Source: JAHDDY01 sp964549375 (GTDB lineage: Bacteria; Pseudomonadota; Alphaproteobacteria; Rhodobacterales; Rhodobacteraceae). Taken from it: DNA of 64,000 nt. The position numbers and the translations under genes were made by a program. Below, in pieces: positions 18,017-26,113 of the stretch (the first letter of the stretch is position 1; each line of letters opens with the position of its first letter). A model generated the notes under the pieces. That model saw only the letters and a list, made by a program, of their open reading frames with translations. It was not told the origin of the DNA and did not search any database. The stretch is taken from NCBI GenBank assembly GCA_964549375.1, contig CAZJWF010000001.1, forward strand, positions 1-64,000, in the 5' to 3' direction.

Positions 18017-18034
18017 TGTCCAATTGTGTTGACA
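18017..18034. promoter_or_regulatory. PpsR/CrtJ operator upstream of ppaA
   Basis: TGTCCAATTGTGTTGACA fits TGT-N12-ACA and carries TTGACA as a plus-strand -35-like hexamer 55 bp before the ppaA ATG. It is 174 bp centre-to-centre from the bchF operator in the same divergent control region. Confidence 0.8.
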
Positions 18035-18088
18035 TGAAGCGCGCAAAAAGCGAGTTTGTCTGCCACGACAAAGAACGACTAAAACACT

Positions 18089-18925
18089 ATGTCGTCGACG
18101 AAAAACGACGGGAGAAAATCGACGATGGCGGGCGATGCTCACTCATCTGACTCGGATCGCCGGATCCCGTGCTTGGACGTGGAGTGTTTAGCTGGATACA
18201 CCCTTGCCGCGCTAATGGAAGGCTCATTTGGCACGCAAACCGCTTGTCACAGCTCTGAGGTCAAAGACTTGTATAACGCGCTCACAAAGTCCGACGACGC
18301 CAGCTACCGCCAACATCTCCTGACTCAAATTGCGAGCGGCGGCACAACGGACGATCTGATTGACATCACGATTCCCGACCTTGCGCGTCGGTTGGGGGAC
18401 GATTGGTTAGATGACAAACTGAATTTTGCGGACGTGACGATTGGGGTCTCGCGTTTACAGCAAACTGTTCGCCGCCACGGTGCCCGCAAAGAGGCTGATG
18501 GCCTCAAATCTCCGTTAGGTGAACAGGTCTTGTTGGCGATACCGGAGGCGGATCAGCATTCCCTCGGTGCCTTCATTATCGCGAACCAACTGAGACGTGC
18601 GGGGGTCTGGGTCCAACTCGAGCTCGATTGCAAGCTTGATCAGGTTGGTGCACTGATTGACGGTCAAAACTTTGCAATGATTGGTTTTTCTCTCGGGACA
18701 CAACGCGCATTGGATAAGGTTGGCAGCCTGACGACAGCTATTCGAGATCAAAACGTCGAGGTACCCATCATTCTCGGTGGTGCCGCCTTGGCCGATCATG
18801 ACACTGATACGGCTCCCGAATTCGGCGCAAACTTCATCGCCCGTAACGCTCAGCAAGCTCTTGACTTCTGCCAAATTGATACGGCCCGAACCTCTTTATT
18901 TTCCCTAAATGACGTTAACCCTTAA
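18089..18925 (+). CDS. ppaA: PpsR antirepressor PpaA/AerR (cobalamin-type domain)
   Basis: Regulator known in Rhodobacter to bind cobalamin and modulate PpsR/CrtJ. The 278 residues carry an N-terminal helical part and a C-terminal B12-binding-like Rossmann domain (about 145-265: VLLAIPEADQHSLGAFIIANQLRRAG, then IGFSLGTQRALDKV and VPIILGGAAL). The DxHxxG motif of methionine synthase is absent, as in AerR proteins. It directly precedes ppsR (9 bp). The ATG at 18089 has no clear ribosome site; an ATG at 18125, preceded by GGGAG, could yield a shorter form. Confidence 0.92.
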   Translation: MSSTKNDGRKSTMAGDAHSSDSDRRIPCLDVECLAGYTLAALMEGSFGTQTACHSSEVKDLYNALTKSDDASYRQHLLTQIASGGTTDDLIDITIPDLARRLGDDWLDDKLNFADVTIGVSRLQQTVRRHGARKEADGLKSPLGEQVLLAIPEADQHSLGAFIIANQLRRAGVWVQLELDCKLDQVGALIDGQNFAMIGFSLGTQRALDKVGSLTTAIRDQNVEVPIILGGAALADHDTDTAPEFGANFIARNAQQALDFCQIDTARTSLFSLNDVNP

Positions 18926-18934
18926 AGCTCTTTT

Positions 18935-20365
18935 TTGGACGGAAATACCGCCTTGGCGAAACAAAATAAAATAAACGTAGACGCCGCAAGTTCACCGCCG
19001 CAGGACGGGTCGCCCATTGAGCGCGCCTTGCGAAATGCGAGCGATATTGTCATCACGTTAAACGCCTCCAACATCGTTGAAAGCGTCTCTCTAAATGCGT
19101 CAAGCCAATCGCTTGGCCCGCTCGATCACTGGTGCGGCAAGCCGATCAATGACCTACTCACCGAGGAAAGCCGTCCAAAGCTATCAAATCGCCTGCAAGC
19201 CCTCGCCGATGGCGAAGAAACAGTTTTCAACAACATCGAACTCAACCATCTTGACGGAGAGGATTGGGAATTTCCCATTCGATATACTGTTCAGACGATG
19301 GGCGAGGAAGGCCGCTCGATCCTCGTAGGTCAAGACCTCCGCGCCACAGCGGAAGTTCAGCAACAGCTTGTCCGCGCACAGTTGGCGCTGGAAAAAGAAT
19401 ACGAAAAACATCGGGACTTCGAAACCCGATACCGCGTTCTCCGCGACAATTTAAGCGGCGCGATGGTGTTCATTGAGGCATCGACGGGAAACATTCTCGA
19501 CATCAATGCATCGGGAGCTAGTATGCTGGGCGGCAAAATTGATGGCCTTCCCGGCATCTCGATCAATTCCCTTATCGGCGACGCACAGTCTCAACCTGCC
19601 CTCGAAGCCCTTCTGAAAGCTGCGAACACAAACGATGGGGAAACGATCAAGGTCAACGCCCGCAAATCCGGCGATGCCCTGAGGATCAAACCCATCCTGT
19701 TCAGATCCGCTGGCGACATGATGCTCCTATGCCCGATGGAATACGATAAAGCACAGGCACCGACTCCAAACGATCTGGTAGGCGCTCTCAATACCCTCTT
19801 CCAAAAAGGCACGGATGCAATTGTCTTTACCGATTCTCAAGGGGCGATCCGACACGCAAATGAAGAATTTCTATCCCTTTGCGATGTTGTTCAGTTCTCC
19901 GATCTCAAGGGAAAACAACTTGGAGACTTTTTGTTCCGCGGCGGCATTGACCAGAAAGTCTTGATTGAATCGACGCTGCAAACCGGGCGCCTCAAAACCT
20001 TCTCTACGAGACTTAAGAGCGCACATGGCAGCGAGGTCAGCGTTGAGATTGCCGCGACACATCTGAATGACAGGCCAAACCCTTACTTTGGATTCGTCAT
20101 CCGCAATCCGGCTCGAACAGAGGGTCAACCGACTCCGGTCAGCCGCGAAGAATCGCTGGAAACGGCAAAAAGCCTCGTGGGAACCGCACCCTTAAAAGAA
20201 TTGGTCGCGGCCACCGCCGATGTCGTCGAAAAGATGTGCATCGAAACCGCCGTTGAACTGACGAACAACAATCGCGTCGCCGCCGCCGAATTGCTGGGTC
20301 TCTCGCGACAAAGCTTTTACGTTCGGCTACGGAAATATGGGCTACTTAAAAAAGGCGAAGACTGA
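18935..20365 (+). CDS. ppsR: Transcriptional repressor PpsR/CrtJ
   Basis: Master redox/light repressor of photosystem genes. Of 476 residues, the N-terminal PAS-like region contains LNHLDGEDWEFPIRY, followed by a glutamine-rich coiled coil (AEVQQQLVRAQLALEKEYE, about 139-157), two PAS domains (about 165-280 and 285-395) and a FIS-type helix-turn-helix at the C-terminus (NNNRVAAAELLGLSRQSFYVR). The two redox cysteines of Rhodobacter PpsR appear to correspond to C266 (MLLCPM) and C435 (EKMCIETA, inside the HTH domain). The start is a TTG: 18935, or a second in-frame TTG at 18953 that has GGACGGA at a better distance. Confidence 0.95.
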   Translation: MDGNTALAKQNKINVDAASSPPQDGSPIERALRNASDIVITLNASNIVESVSLNASSQSLGPLDHWCGKPINDLLTEESRPKLSNRLQALADGEETVFNNIELNHLDGEDWEFPIRYTVQTMGEEGRSILVGQDLRATAEVQQQLVRAQLALEKEYEKHRDFETRYRVLRDNLSGAMVFIEASTGNILDINASGASMLGGKIDGLPGISINSLIGDAQSQPALEALLKAANTNDGETIKVNARKSGDALRIKPILFRSAGDMMLLCPMEYDKAQAPTPNDLVGALNTLFQKGTDAIVFTDSQGAIRHANEEFLSLCDVVQFSDLKGKQLGDFLFRGGIDQKVLIESTLQTGRLKTFSTRLKSAHGSEVSVEIAATHLNDRPNPYFGFVIRNPARTEGQPTPVSREESLETAKSLVGTAPLKELVAATADVVEKMCIETAVELTNNNRVAAAELLGLSRQSFYVRLRKYGLLKKGED

Positions 20366-20417
20366 CACGGCCTCAGATTAAACGCCCTCGGCGTATATAG
20401 GTCTTCCAATTCCAAAC

Positions 20418-20435
20418 TGTAATGTTATCGTTACA
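20418..20435. promoter_or_regulatory. PpsR/CrtJ operator at the bchG start
   Basis: TGTAATGTTATCGTTACA fits TGT-N12-ACA with an extended TGTAA/TTACA dyad. It ends one base before the ATG of bchG at 20437, so repressor bound here would cover the translation start region and act as a block downstream of a promoter; a TATATA sequence at 20394-20399 is a possible -10. I see no second palindrome near it. Confidence 0.8.
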
Positions 20436-20436
20436 C

Positions 20437-21345
20437 ATGGCCGTAACGAATATCAGACATATACGCTCGCTTCCGTCACCTCCGGCGGTGCTGGAACTGA
20501 TCAAACCGATCACTTGGTTCCCGCCGATGTGGGCCTATTTATGCGGCGCAGTTTCCAGTGGGGTCAGCCCGTCTGGTCGATGGTTCGAAATCGCCCTCGG
20601 CATCGCATTGGCCGGTCCCATTGTTTGCGGCATGAGTCAGGCGGCGAATGATTGGTGCGATCGACATGTCGATGCCATCAACCAACCAGAGCGCCCGATT
20701 CCCTCAGGCCGTATTCCGGGCCGCTGGGGATTATGGATTGCGCTGGCCATGTCGGCGTTATCTCTCTTTGTCGGCTCATTTTTGGGCACATGGGGCTTCG
20801 CCGCGACCGTCTTTGGGGTTCTTTGCGCTTGGGCATACTCAGCAGAACCCATCCGGCTCAAAAGATCAGGCTGGTGGGGGCCGGGGGTCGTCGGCCTTTG
20901 TTACGAAGGTTTGCCATGGTTCACCGGGGCCGCCGTACTGGCTGTCGGACTTCCCACGGCAGAGGTGATTGCCGTTGCCGCTCTCTATGCATTGGCCGCG
21001 CACGGCATCATGACACTCAATGATTTTAAGGCACTCGAAGGCGACAGACAAACCGGCGTCAACTCGCTGCCGGTGGTGCTTGGACCTGAGCGCGCCGCCC
21101 AACTCGCCTGTCTCGTGATGACGTTTCCTCAGGTCATCGTGATTGTATTTCTCACCTTCTGGGGAATGCCGCTTTACGCGCTGGCCATCGCTGGATTGCT
21201 GATCGGGCAAGGTTTTGCCATGCGCGTCCTGCTGCGCGATCCAAAAGGTCGCGCGCCTTGGTATAATGCGGTCGGCGTCACGATGTTCATCAGCGGCATG
21301 ATGGTTGCCGCCTTTGCTCTTCGGTCGATCGGATCAATCGGATGA
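20437..21345 (+). CDS. bchG: Bacteriochlorophyll synthase BchG
   Basis: UbiA-family prenyltransferase esterifying bacteriochlorophyllide a with geranylgeranyl-PP at the membrane. The prenyl diphosphate motif NDWCDRHVD is at 71-79, followed by PERPIPSGRIPG; the second aspartate motif NDFKALEGDRQ is in the later half. About eight to nine membrane helices, 302 residues. I prefer the ATG at 20437, which aligns the N-terminus with known BchG (ELIKPITWFPPMWA starts at residue 20); the ATG at 20422 lies inside the operator. Neither has a Shine-Dalgarno sequence. bchE and bchJ, which sit between ppsR and bchG in Rhodobacter, are absent. Confidence 0.95.
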   Translation: MAVTNIRHIRSLPSPPAVLELIKPITWFPPMWAYLCGAVSSGVSPSGRWFEIALGIALAGPIVCGMSQAANDWCDRHVDAINQPERPIPSGRIPGRWGLWIALAMSALSLFVGSFLGTWGFAATVFGVLCAWAYSAEPIRLKRSGWWGPGVVGLCYEGLPWFTGAAVLAVGLPTAEVIAVAALYALAAHGIMTLNDFKALEGDRQTGVNSLPVVLGPERAAQLACLVMTFPQVIVIVFLTFWGMPLYALAIAGLLIGQGFAMRVLLRDPKGRAPWYNAVGVTMFISGMMVAAFALRSIGSIG

Positions 21346-22649
21346 AGCTATCTTGGTTCTCCATCTTTCGACTTGGCCTGATCCAGATGGCGCTCGGTGC
21401 CATTGTCGTATTAACGACCTCAACTCTGAATCGCCTCATGATCGTCGAAATGGAGTTGCTGTCCATCCTCCCCGGATTTTTGGTCGCGCTGCATTATGGT
21501 ATTCAAATCACGCGGCCTCGCTGGGGCTTTCTGTCCGACATGGGCGGTAACCGGACGAAGTGGATCATAGGCGGCATGGCCGCGCTTGGTCTTGGTGGCA
21601 TGGCCGCGACAGTCGGAACGATTTTGATCGGCGAACAATTTGCACTGGGACTTACCGTTTCCATCTTTGCCTACGCTCTGATTGGCCTTGGGGTTGGCGC
21701 ATCAGGCACGTCACTGCTTGCGCTTTTGGCAACAACGACTGAACCGCGCAGGCGCGCCGCCGCCGCGACGATCACATGGCTCATGATGATTTTCGGCATC
21801 GCCGTCACCGCACAACTGGTTGGCAAAATGCTCGATCCCTATTCGCACATCTTACTGCTTAAAATCGTTGCCACCGTCGTCGGCATCGCCTTTCTTTTAA
21901 CTTGCGTAGCGATTTGGGGTGTTGAACGGCGGGTTGTTGCCGAAGCATCGAATGAACCGCGCGCTCCATTCCTCAAAGGTCTCGAAGAAATCTGGCGCGA
22001 ACGCGAGGCTCGTCATTTCACGATCTTCGTGTTTCTGTCGATGGTTGCTTACTTCATGCAAGAGCTAATCCTGGAACCTTACGCCGGTTTGGTCTTCGCC
22101 TTTACGCCGGGCGAGTCGACATCGCTTTCGGGTGCCCAAAACGGCGGTGTTTTCTTTGGAATGCTCACTGTAGGCATTGCCGCTACGGGACTAAAACTCG
22201 GCTCGCTGAGGTTTTGGGTCGTGTTCGGCTGTCTCTCTTCGGCGGTCGCCCTTTCGCTCATCGCTGCGCTAGGGCAAATTGGCATAGGTGCACCCCTCTC
22301 CGCCGCCGTTATGTTCCTAGGGTTCTCGAACGGCATTTTCGCGGTCGCGGCAATCGGATCGATGATGCAACTCGCGGGCAAAGGACGTACAGGCCGAGAG
22401 GGAACACGGATGGGCCTCTGGGGCGCGGCACAAGCCATCGCCGCCGGTTTTGGCGGCCTCTTCGGTGCGGCTGCCGTTGATTCCGCCCGTTATATTCTTC
22501 CCTCGGATGGCACCGCTTTCGGTCTCGTCTTTTGTTTTGAGGCCATCTTGTTCCTCATCGCTGCTGCTGTCGCCCTGAAAGTCATCTCGGGCACGCCGCA
22601 AAGAAATCGAATGCTCACCCAAGGAGAATATTCATGCGCTACGATGTAA
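21342..22649 (+). CDS. bch2: Bch2/ORF428-type bacteriochlorophyll delivery MFS protein
   Basis: A 435-residue membrane protein with about twelve helices, of the same PucC/LhaA family as LhaA. Typical stretches are LSTLNRLMIVEMEL-like TSTLNRLMIVEMELL near residue 27, LHYGIQITRPRWGFLSDMGGNRTKW, and MGLWGAAQAIAAGFGG near the C-terminus. It overlaps the bchG stop by 4 bp and bchP by 16 bp, so the three form a coupled unit. The likely role is bacteriochlorophyll handover during complex assembly; this is inferred from family and place, not from a motif. Confidence 0.9.
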   Translation: MKLSWFSIFRLGLIQMALGAIVVLTTSTLNRLMIVEMELLSILPGFLVALHYGIQITRPRWGFLSDMGGNRTKWIIGGMAALGLGGMAATVGTILIGEQFALGLTVSIFAYALIGLGVGASGTSLLALLATTTEPRRRAAAATITWLMMIFGIAVTAQLVGKMLDPYSHILLLKIVATVVGIAFLLTCVAIWGVERRVVAEASNEPRAPFLKGLEEIWREREARHFTIFVFLSMVAYFMQELILEPYAGLVFAFTPGESTSLSGAQNGGVFFGMLTVGIAATGLKLGSLRFWVVFGCLSSAVALSLIAALGQIGIGAPLSAAVMFLGFSNGIFAVAAIGSMMQLAGKGRTGREGTRMGLWGAAQAIAAGFGGLFGAAAVDSARYILPSDGTAFGLVFCFEAILFLIAAAVALKVISGTPQRNRMLTQGEYSCATM

Positions 22650-23824
22650 TTGTCGTTGGTGGCGGACCCTCGGGCGCGACGGCGGCGATGGACTTGGCAC
22701 GCGAGGGCAAAACCGTCGCGATGCTGGATCGGGACGGTCGCATCAAACCATGCGGTGGCGCCATTCCACCGCGGTTGATCGAAGACTTCGACATTCCAGA
22801 CGCGCAACTCGTGGCAAAGATCACGACGGCGCGGATGATTTCGCCCACCGCGCGCCATGTCGATATTCCGATTGAGAACGGTTTCGTCGGCATGGTGGAC
22901 CGCGAGCATTTCGATGAATTTCTTCGCAAACGGGCGGCAACCGCCGGGGTCGCGCGGTACAGTGGCAACTTCCTTCGTCTTGAGCGCGACGAGCACGGTC
23001 CCATCGTCACCTTCAAGGATAAGCAAACTCAGCGCACCCGCAATCTCTACGCCAAACTCGTCATCGGTGCAGATGGGGCGCGCTCGAAAGTGGCACGAGC
23101 CGAAGTACCCGGCGGTGATACCATCCCTTATGTCATCGCCTATCATGAAATTGTCGAGGCCCCCACACCGGAAATGCCGGGCGCAGCCAATTACAACCCC
23201 GACCGCTGCGATGTGATTTATGACGGTGCGATCTCCCCAGACTTTTACGGCTGGGTTTTTCCACACGGCAAGCAAGCCAGTATCGGAATGGGCACGGGCC
23301 TTTCAGATGTCGATCTGAAAGAGGCGACACGCACCTTACGCAAATCGTCGGGTTTACTCGACTGCTACACCGTCCGACGCGAGGGCGCGCCGATTCCACT
23401 TGAACCTTTGAAACGCTGGGACAATGGCCGAGATGTCCTACTGGCCGGGGACGCCGCTGGCGTCGTCGCACCCTCTTCCGGTGAAGGCATTTATTACGCG
23501 ATGTTCGGCGGACGCATGGCGGCGGACGCCGTATTGTCATACCTCGACTCTGGCAAGCCGTCAGATTTAAGGCTGGCCCGCAAACGCTTCATGAGAGAGC
23601 ATAAAACGGTCTTCAAAGTGCTCCGCATGATGCAAGATGCCTACTATAAATCCGATGACCGCCGCGAACGTTTCGTGTCGCTCTGTCACGACGAAGACGT
23701 CCAACGGCTTACCTTTGAAGCGTATATGAACAAAAAGCTCGTGCGGGCACGACCGATGGCGCACCTGAAAATCATGGCCAAGAACATCGGGCACCTCACC
23801 CGTTTAATCTCCGCCACGTCATGA
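22634..23824 (+). CDS. bchP: Geranylgeranyl bacteriochlorophyll reductase BchP
   Basis: FAD-dependent reductase that saturates three double bonds of the geranylgeranyl tail to phytyl. The Rossmann motif VVGGGPSGATAAMDLAREGK is at residues 6-25, the geranylgeranyl reductase motif DRDGRIKPCGGAIPP at about 31-46, and the second FAD motif LLAGDAAGVVAPSSGEGIYYAM at about 270-291. Length 396. The start has AAGGAG 7 nt upstream and overlaps bch2; the stop overlaps idi by 4 bp. Confidence 0.96.
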   Translation: MRYDVIVVGGGPSGATAAMDLAREGKTVAMLDRDGRIKPCGGAIPPRLIEDFDIPDAQLVAKITTARMISPTARHVDIPIENGFVGMVDREHFDEFLRKRAATAGVARYSGNFLRLERDEHGPIVTFKDKQTQRTRNLYAKLVIGADGARSKVARAEVPGGDTIPYVIAYHEIVEAPTPEMPGAANYNPDRCDVIYDGAISPDFYGWVFPHGKQASIGMGTGLSDVDLKEATRTLRKSSGLLDCYTVRREGAPIPLEPLKRWDNGRDVLLAGDAAGVVAPSSGEGIYYAMFGGRMAADAVLSYLDSGKPSDLRLARKRFMREHKTVFKVLRMMQDAYYKSDDRRERFVSLCHDEDVQRLTFEAYMNKKLVRARPMAHLKIMAKNIGHLTRLISATS

Positions 23825-24348
23825 GCGCGATGATCCCGGCGTGGGAAGACGGCATACTCAAACCTGTCGAAAAGTTGGAGGTCCATCAACGCGGCCTGCG
23901 GCATAAGGCAGTGTCGGTTTTTGTCATGCATGAAGGGCGGTTACTGATCCAACGCCGCGCGATGGAAAAATATCATACGCCGGGACTTTGGGCGAATACC
24001 TGCTGCACGCATCCCCATTGGGAAGAAAATGTCGCGACCTGCGCGGCGCGGCGCCTAACCGAAGAACTCGGGTTTACCACTCCGTTACACCACCGGAATC
24101 AGATCGAATATCGCGCGGACGTCTTCATGGGTCTCATCGAACATGAGGTTGTCGATGTCTTCACCGCCGATCTGAGCGCCTTGCCAAAGGTCGCGCCAAA
24201 CCCCACCGAAGTGATGGAGGTCGCATGGGTCACCCTTGACGAGCTCAACACCCAAATCGCCAACCGACCCGAACGCTTTACCCCGTGGGTCAAGATTTAT
24301 CTCGACAAACACAGCGAACAGATATTCGGGAATCGAATCTCGGCGTAA
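23821..24348 (+). CDS. idi: Isopentenyl-diphosphate delta-isomerase (type I)
   Basis: Interconverts isopentenyl and dimethylallyl diphosphate, feeding both carotenoid and bacteriochlorophyll tail synthesis. A 175-residue Nudix-fold enzyme with the active-site cysteine segment WANTCCTHPHWEE (C62), the Nudix-like run CAARRLTEELGF and the conserved YRADVFMGLIEHEVVDVF region containing the catalytic glutamate. It overlaps bchP by 4 bp (ATGA), closing the bchG-bch2-bchP-idi operon. Confidence 0.95.
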   Translation: MSAMIPAWEDGILKPVEKLEVHQRGLRHKAVSVFVMHEGRLLIQRRAMEKYHTPGLWANTCCTHPHWEENVATCAARRLTEELGFTTPLHHRNQIEYRADVFMGLIEHEVVDVFTADLSALPKVAPNPTEVMEVAWVTLDELNTQIANRPERFTPWVKIYLDKHSEQIFGNRISA

Positions 24349-24374
24349 ATTGCCACACACATCGCACGCAACTT

Positions 24375-25226
24375 TTACATACAGGCCTTCGCGCGCCGCC
24401 CAACACTAAGTGCGTCCGCATATTCTTCGGGCAAATAGAGGCCCATCCAACCAAAATCAGACGGTGACAGATACCCATTGACGATCAGGTTAGACAAGGC
24501 CGCGACGAGGCGTCGATCTAGATCGGTTCCAATACGCCAAGCGGCTTTTGGTGTCGGAGTGACGTCGGTATTTGCCTCCGTAATCGTCTGGAACTGCTCA
24601 CTCTGATACTGGGCCAGTTTGCTACTTGCGACTTTTTCCGCGAACCACTCGTGATACTGATCCAGTCCAAGTAAATTCTGACGGCGTTCGCGATATTGAT
24701 GCAGCTGTTCAACCAGACGGTCGCGTTCACCACTTTCACACAGGCGTGCGAGCTCCGTTGACATAACGCAGATCAGGTAGTCAGTCGCATTACCATACAT
24801 TTTGTAAGCGTCCCCACCTGGGCCAGCGATGGTAAAATTCTCATGCTCTCTTTTTGGCAAACAGCTTCGCGCGACTTGTTGCATCGCCTTTGTTTTTTCT
24901 TCGAATGCTGGGGTCAGGATACGGCGAAAATCAATTCCATACCGGACTTCAGCCTTTTCCTTGTATTCCGGCAGCAATCCACCAGATAATGCTCCGTATG
25001 CAATCTGGGCATTGTTATAGTGCACTCTTTTCGCCGCGTAAGTATGCGGTGCGGATGCAAATAACATACAGACTGTCACGATCATGCTGCCTAACACGAC
25101 GATTCCTTGCAACTGGCCGGGATTCTTCTCGGACCATGAAAGCAGTTCTTCGTCCGCTTCAGGTTTCTCTCGCGATTTACCTTTGCGTGATTTCCGCGAG
25201 CTTTTCGATGGAGTTCCAAAAGCCAT
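24375..25226 (-). CDS. Unknown single-pass membrane protein (cassette gene 2)
   Basis: 283 residues: a very basic, serine/lysine-rich cytoplasmic tail (residues 1-30), one transmembrane helix (about 38-60, LQGIVVLGSMIVTVCMLFAS) and a periplasmic domain of about 220 residues with four cysteines (SCLP, LICV, RLCES and the penultimate AKACM), which may form disulphides. I recognise no family. The ATG at 25226 follows the previous gene's stop by 5 bp and has GGGAGAGGG before it; an upstream in-frame extension would lie within that gene. It is convergent with idi. The sequence looks slightly richer in A/T than the bch genes. Confidence 0.75.
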   Translation of the reverse strand: MAFGTPSKSSRKSRKGKSREKPEADEELLSWSEKNPGQLQGIVVLGSMIVTVCMLFASAPHTYAAKRVHYNNAQIAYGALSGGLLPEYKEKAEVRYGIDFRRILTPAFEEKTKAMQQVARSCLPKREHENFTIAGPGGDAYKMYGNATDYLICVMSTELARLCESGERDRLVEQLHQYRERRQNLLGLDQYHEWFAEKVASSKLAQYQSEQFQTITEANTDVTPTPKAAWRIGTDLDRRLVAALSNLIVNGYLSPSDFGWMGLYLPEEYADALSVGRRAKACM

Positions 25227-25231
25227 AAGAG

Positions 25232-25999
25232 TTACCCTCTCCCACCACGGTGTCTTTTTTCGCAAACTGACCCAGCGGATTTCTGCCGCACGACGCGACC
25301 ACCAGGCGATTTGAATCCGCGATCACCAACATTGACCTGCGGTGTACCGGCTGCGACGTAAATCTTGCTCACTGAAATGTCGTCGAGCGAAACACCAAAA
25401 AATCCGGACCATGCTCCCATTGTCCGGCAGAACGAGTTTTGATCTTCATCCAAACTGCTGAACTCGCTCACCCGCTTTGCATCGAACGGCTTAATCCGGG
25501 TGCCAGCAAGAAACCCTTGCGGCAAATGCGAAACGCGCACAGGTGACGCCCCTTCGAATGCAAGTTTTGCCCGCTGATCAATTCGAGAATTTGCAATGGT
25601 CCAATGTGTCGGACCGTCTGCAATAATCAATGTAGAAGCGGCAGACAACTTTCCCACACTCAACGTCGCGGACGAATACCCGGCAGCATCCAATGACCGA
25701 TTGTCGCGAAAAGAGACCAAGCCGACATGCAATTTATCAGCATTCCGCGATGCTTCGCCCGGCAATGCAGACTTCGACAACAGAGCAGTGTGCTCCGCTT
25801 TTAGCTTTTTGATATTTCCACCCGTCGCAATCTCACCGTTGTTCAGACGAATATCATCCGTCATTCTAGCGGCGATTTTGTCCATCATCACGCCGCTGCC
25901 CATCGTCATATAGGCAATGCCAGAAATGGTAGCGATGACGGCCAACGCTTCGAGTGCAAGCACACCCAATCGCGCACCATGAACAGCTTTTCCGAGCAT
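25232..25999 (-). CDS. Unknown membrane-anchored exported protein (cassette gene 1)
   Basis: 255 residues with an N-terminal membrane helix (about 10-32, RLGVLALEALAVIATISGIAYM) and a periplasmic domain; the C-terminal tail is basic and glycine-rich. Two cysteines (SFCRTMGAW and GSVCEKRH) might pair. No family recognised. It is followed after 5 bp by a second membrane-anchored protein, so the two probably form one operon and perhaps one complex. No PpsR palindrome is seen upstream, unlike the pigment genes around it, which hints at separate control or at insertion into the PGC. Confidence 0.75.
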   Translation of the reverse strand: MLGKAVHGARLGVLALEALAVIATISGIAYMTMGSGVMMDKIAARMTDDIRLNNGEIATGGNIKKLKAEHTALLSKSALPGEASRNADKLHVGLVSFRDNRSLDAAGYSSATLSVGKLSAASTLIIADGPTHWTIANSRIDQRAKLAFEGASPVRVSHLPQGFLAGTRIKPFDAKRVSEFSSLDEDQNSFCRTMGAWSGFFGVSLDDISVSKIYVAAGTPQVNVGDRGFKSPGGRVVRQKSAGSVCEKRHRGGRG

Positions 26000-26084
26000 A
26001 TTGGCGCCCCAAAGTCATACTTGGGTTGTTTTACACCATTATGATTAACATCACGTTGCGCGAATAAGGACACTCAAACACGCG

Positions 26085-26106
26085 AAAAAGGAGAGCCGGG
26101 GCTCTC
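26085..26106 (-). terminator. Rho-independent terminator of the bchC-puf-dxs operon
   Basis: On the minus strand a stem GAGAGCC/GGCTCTC (26091-26106, 2-nt loop) is followed by CTTTTT, 8 bp after the dxs stop codon. This is a conventional intrinsic terminator and closes the long puf transcript. Confidence 0.85.
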
Positions 26107-26113
26107 TGCCGCG

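Noticed and set aside
18058..18075. TGTCTGCCACGACA as another PpsR site before ppaA
   Set aside because: The half-sites are 8 bp apart, not 12.
24375..25999. Mobile element remnant carrying the two-gene cassette
   Set aside because: No transposase, integrase, terminal inverted repeats or target duplication could be seen at either side.
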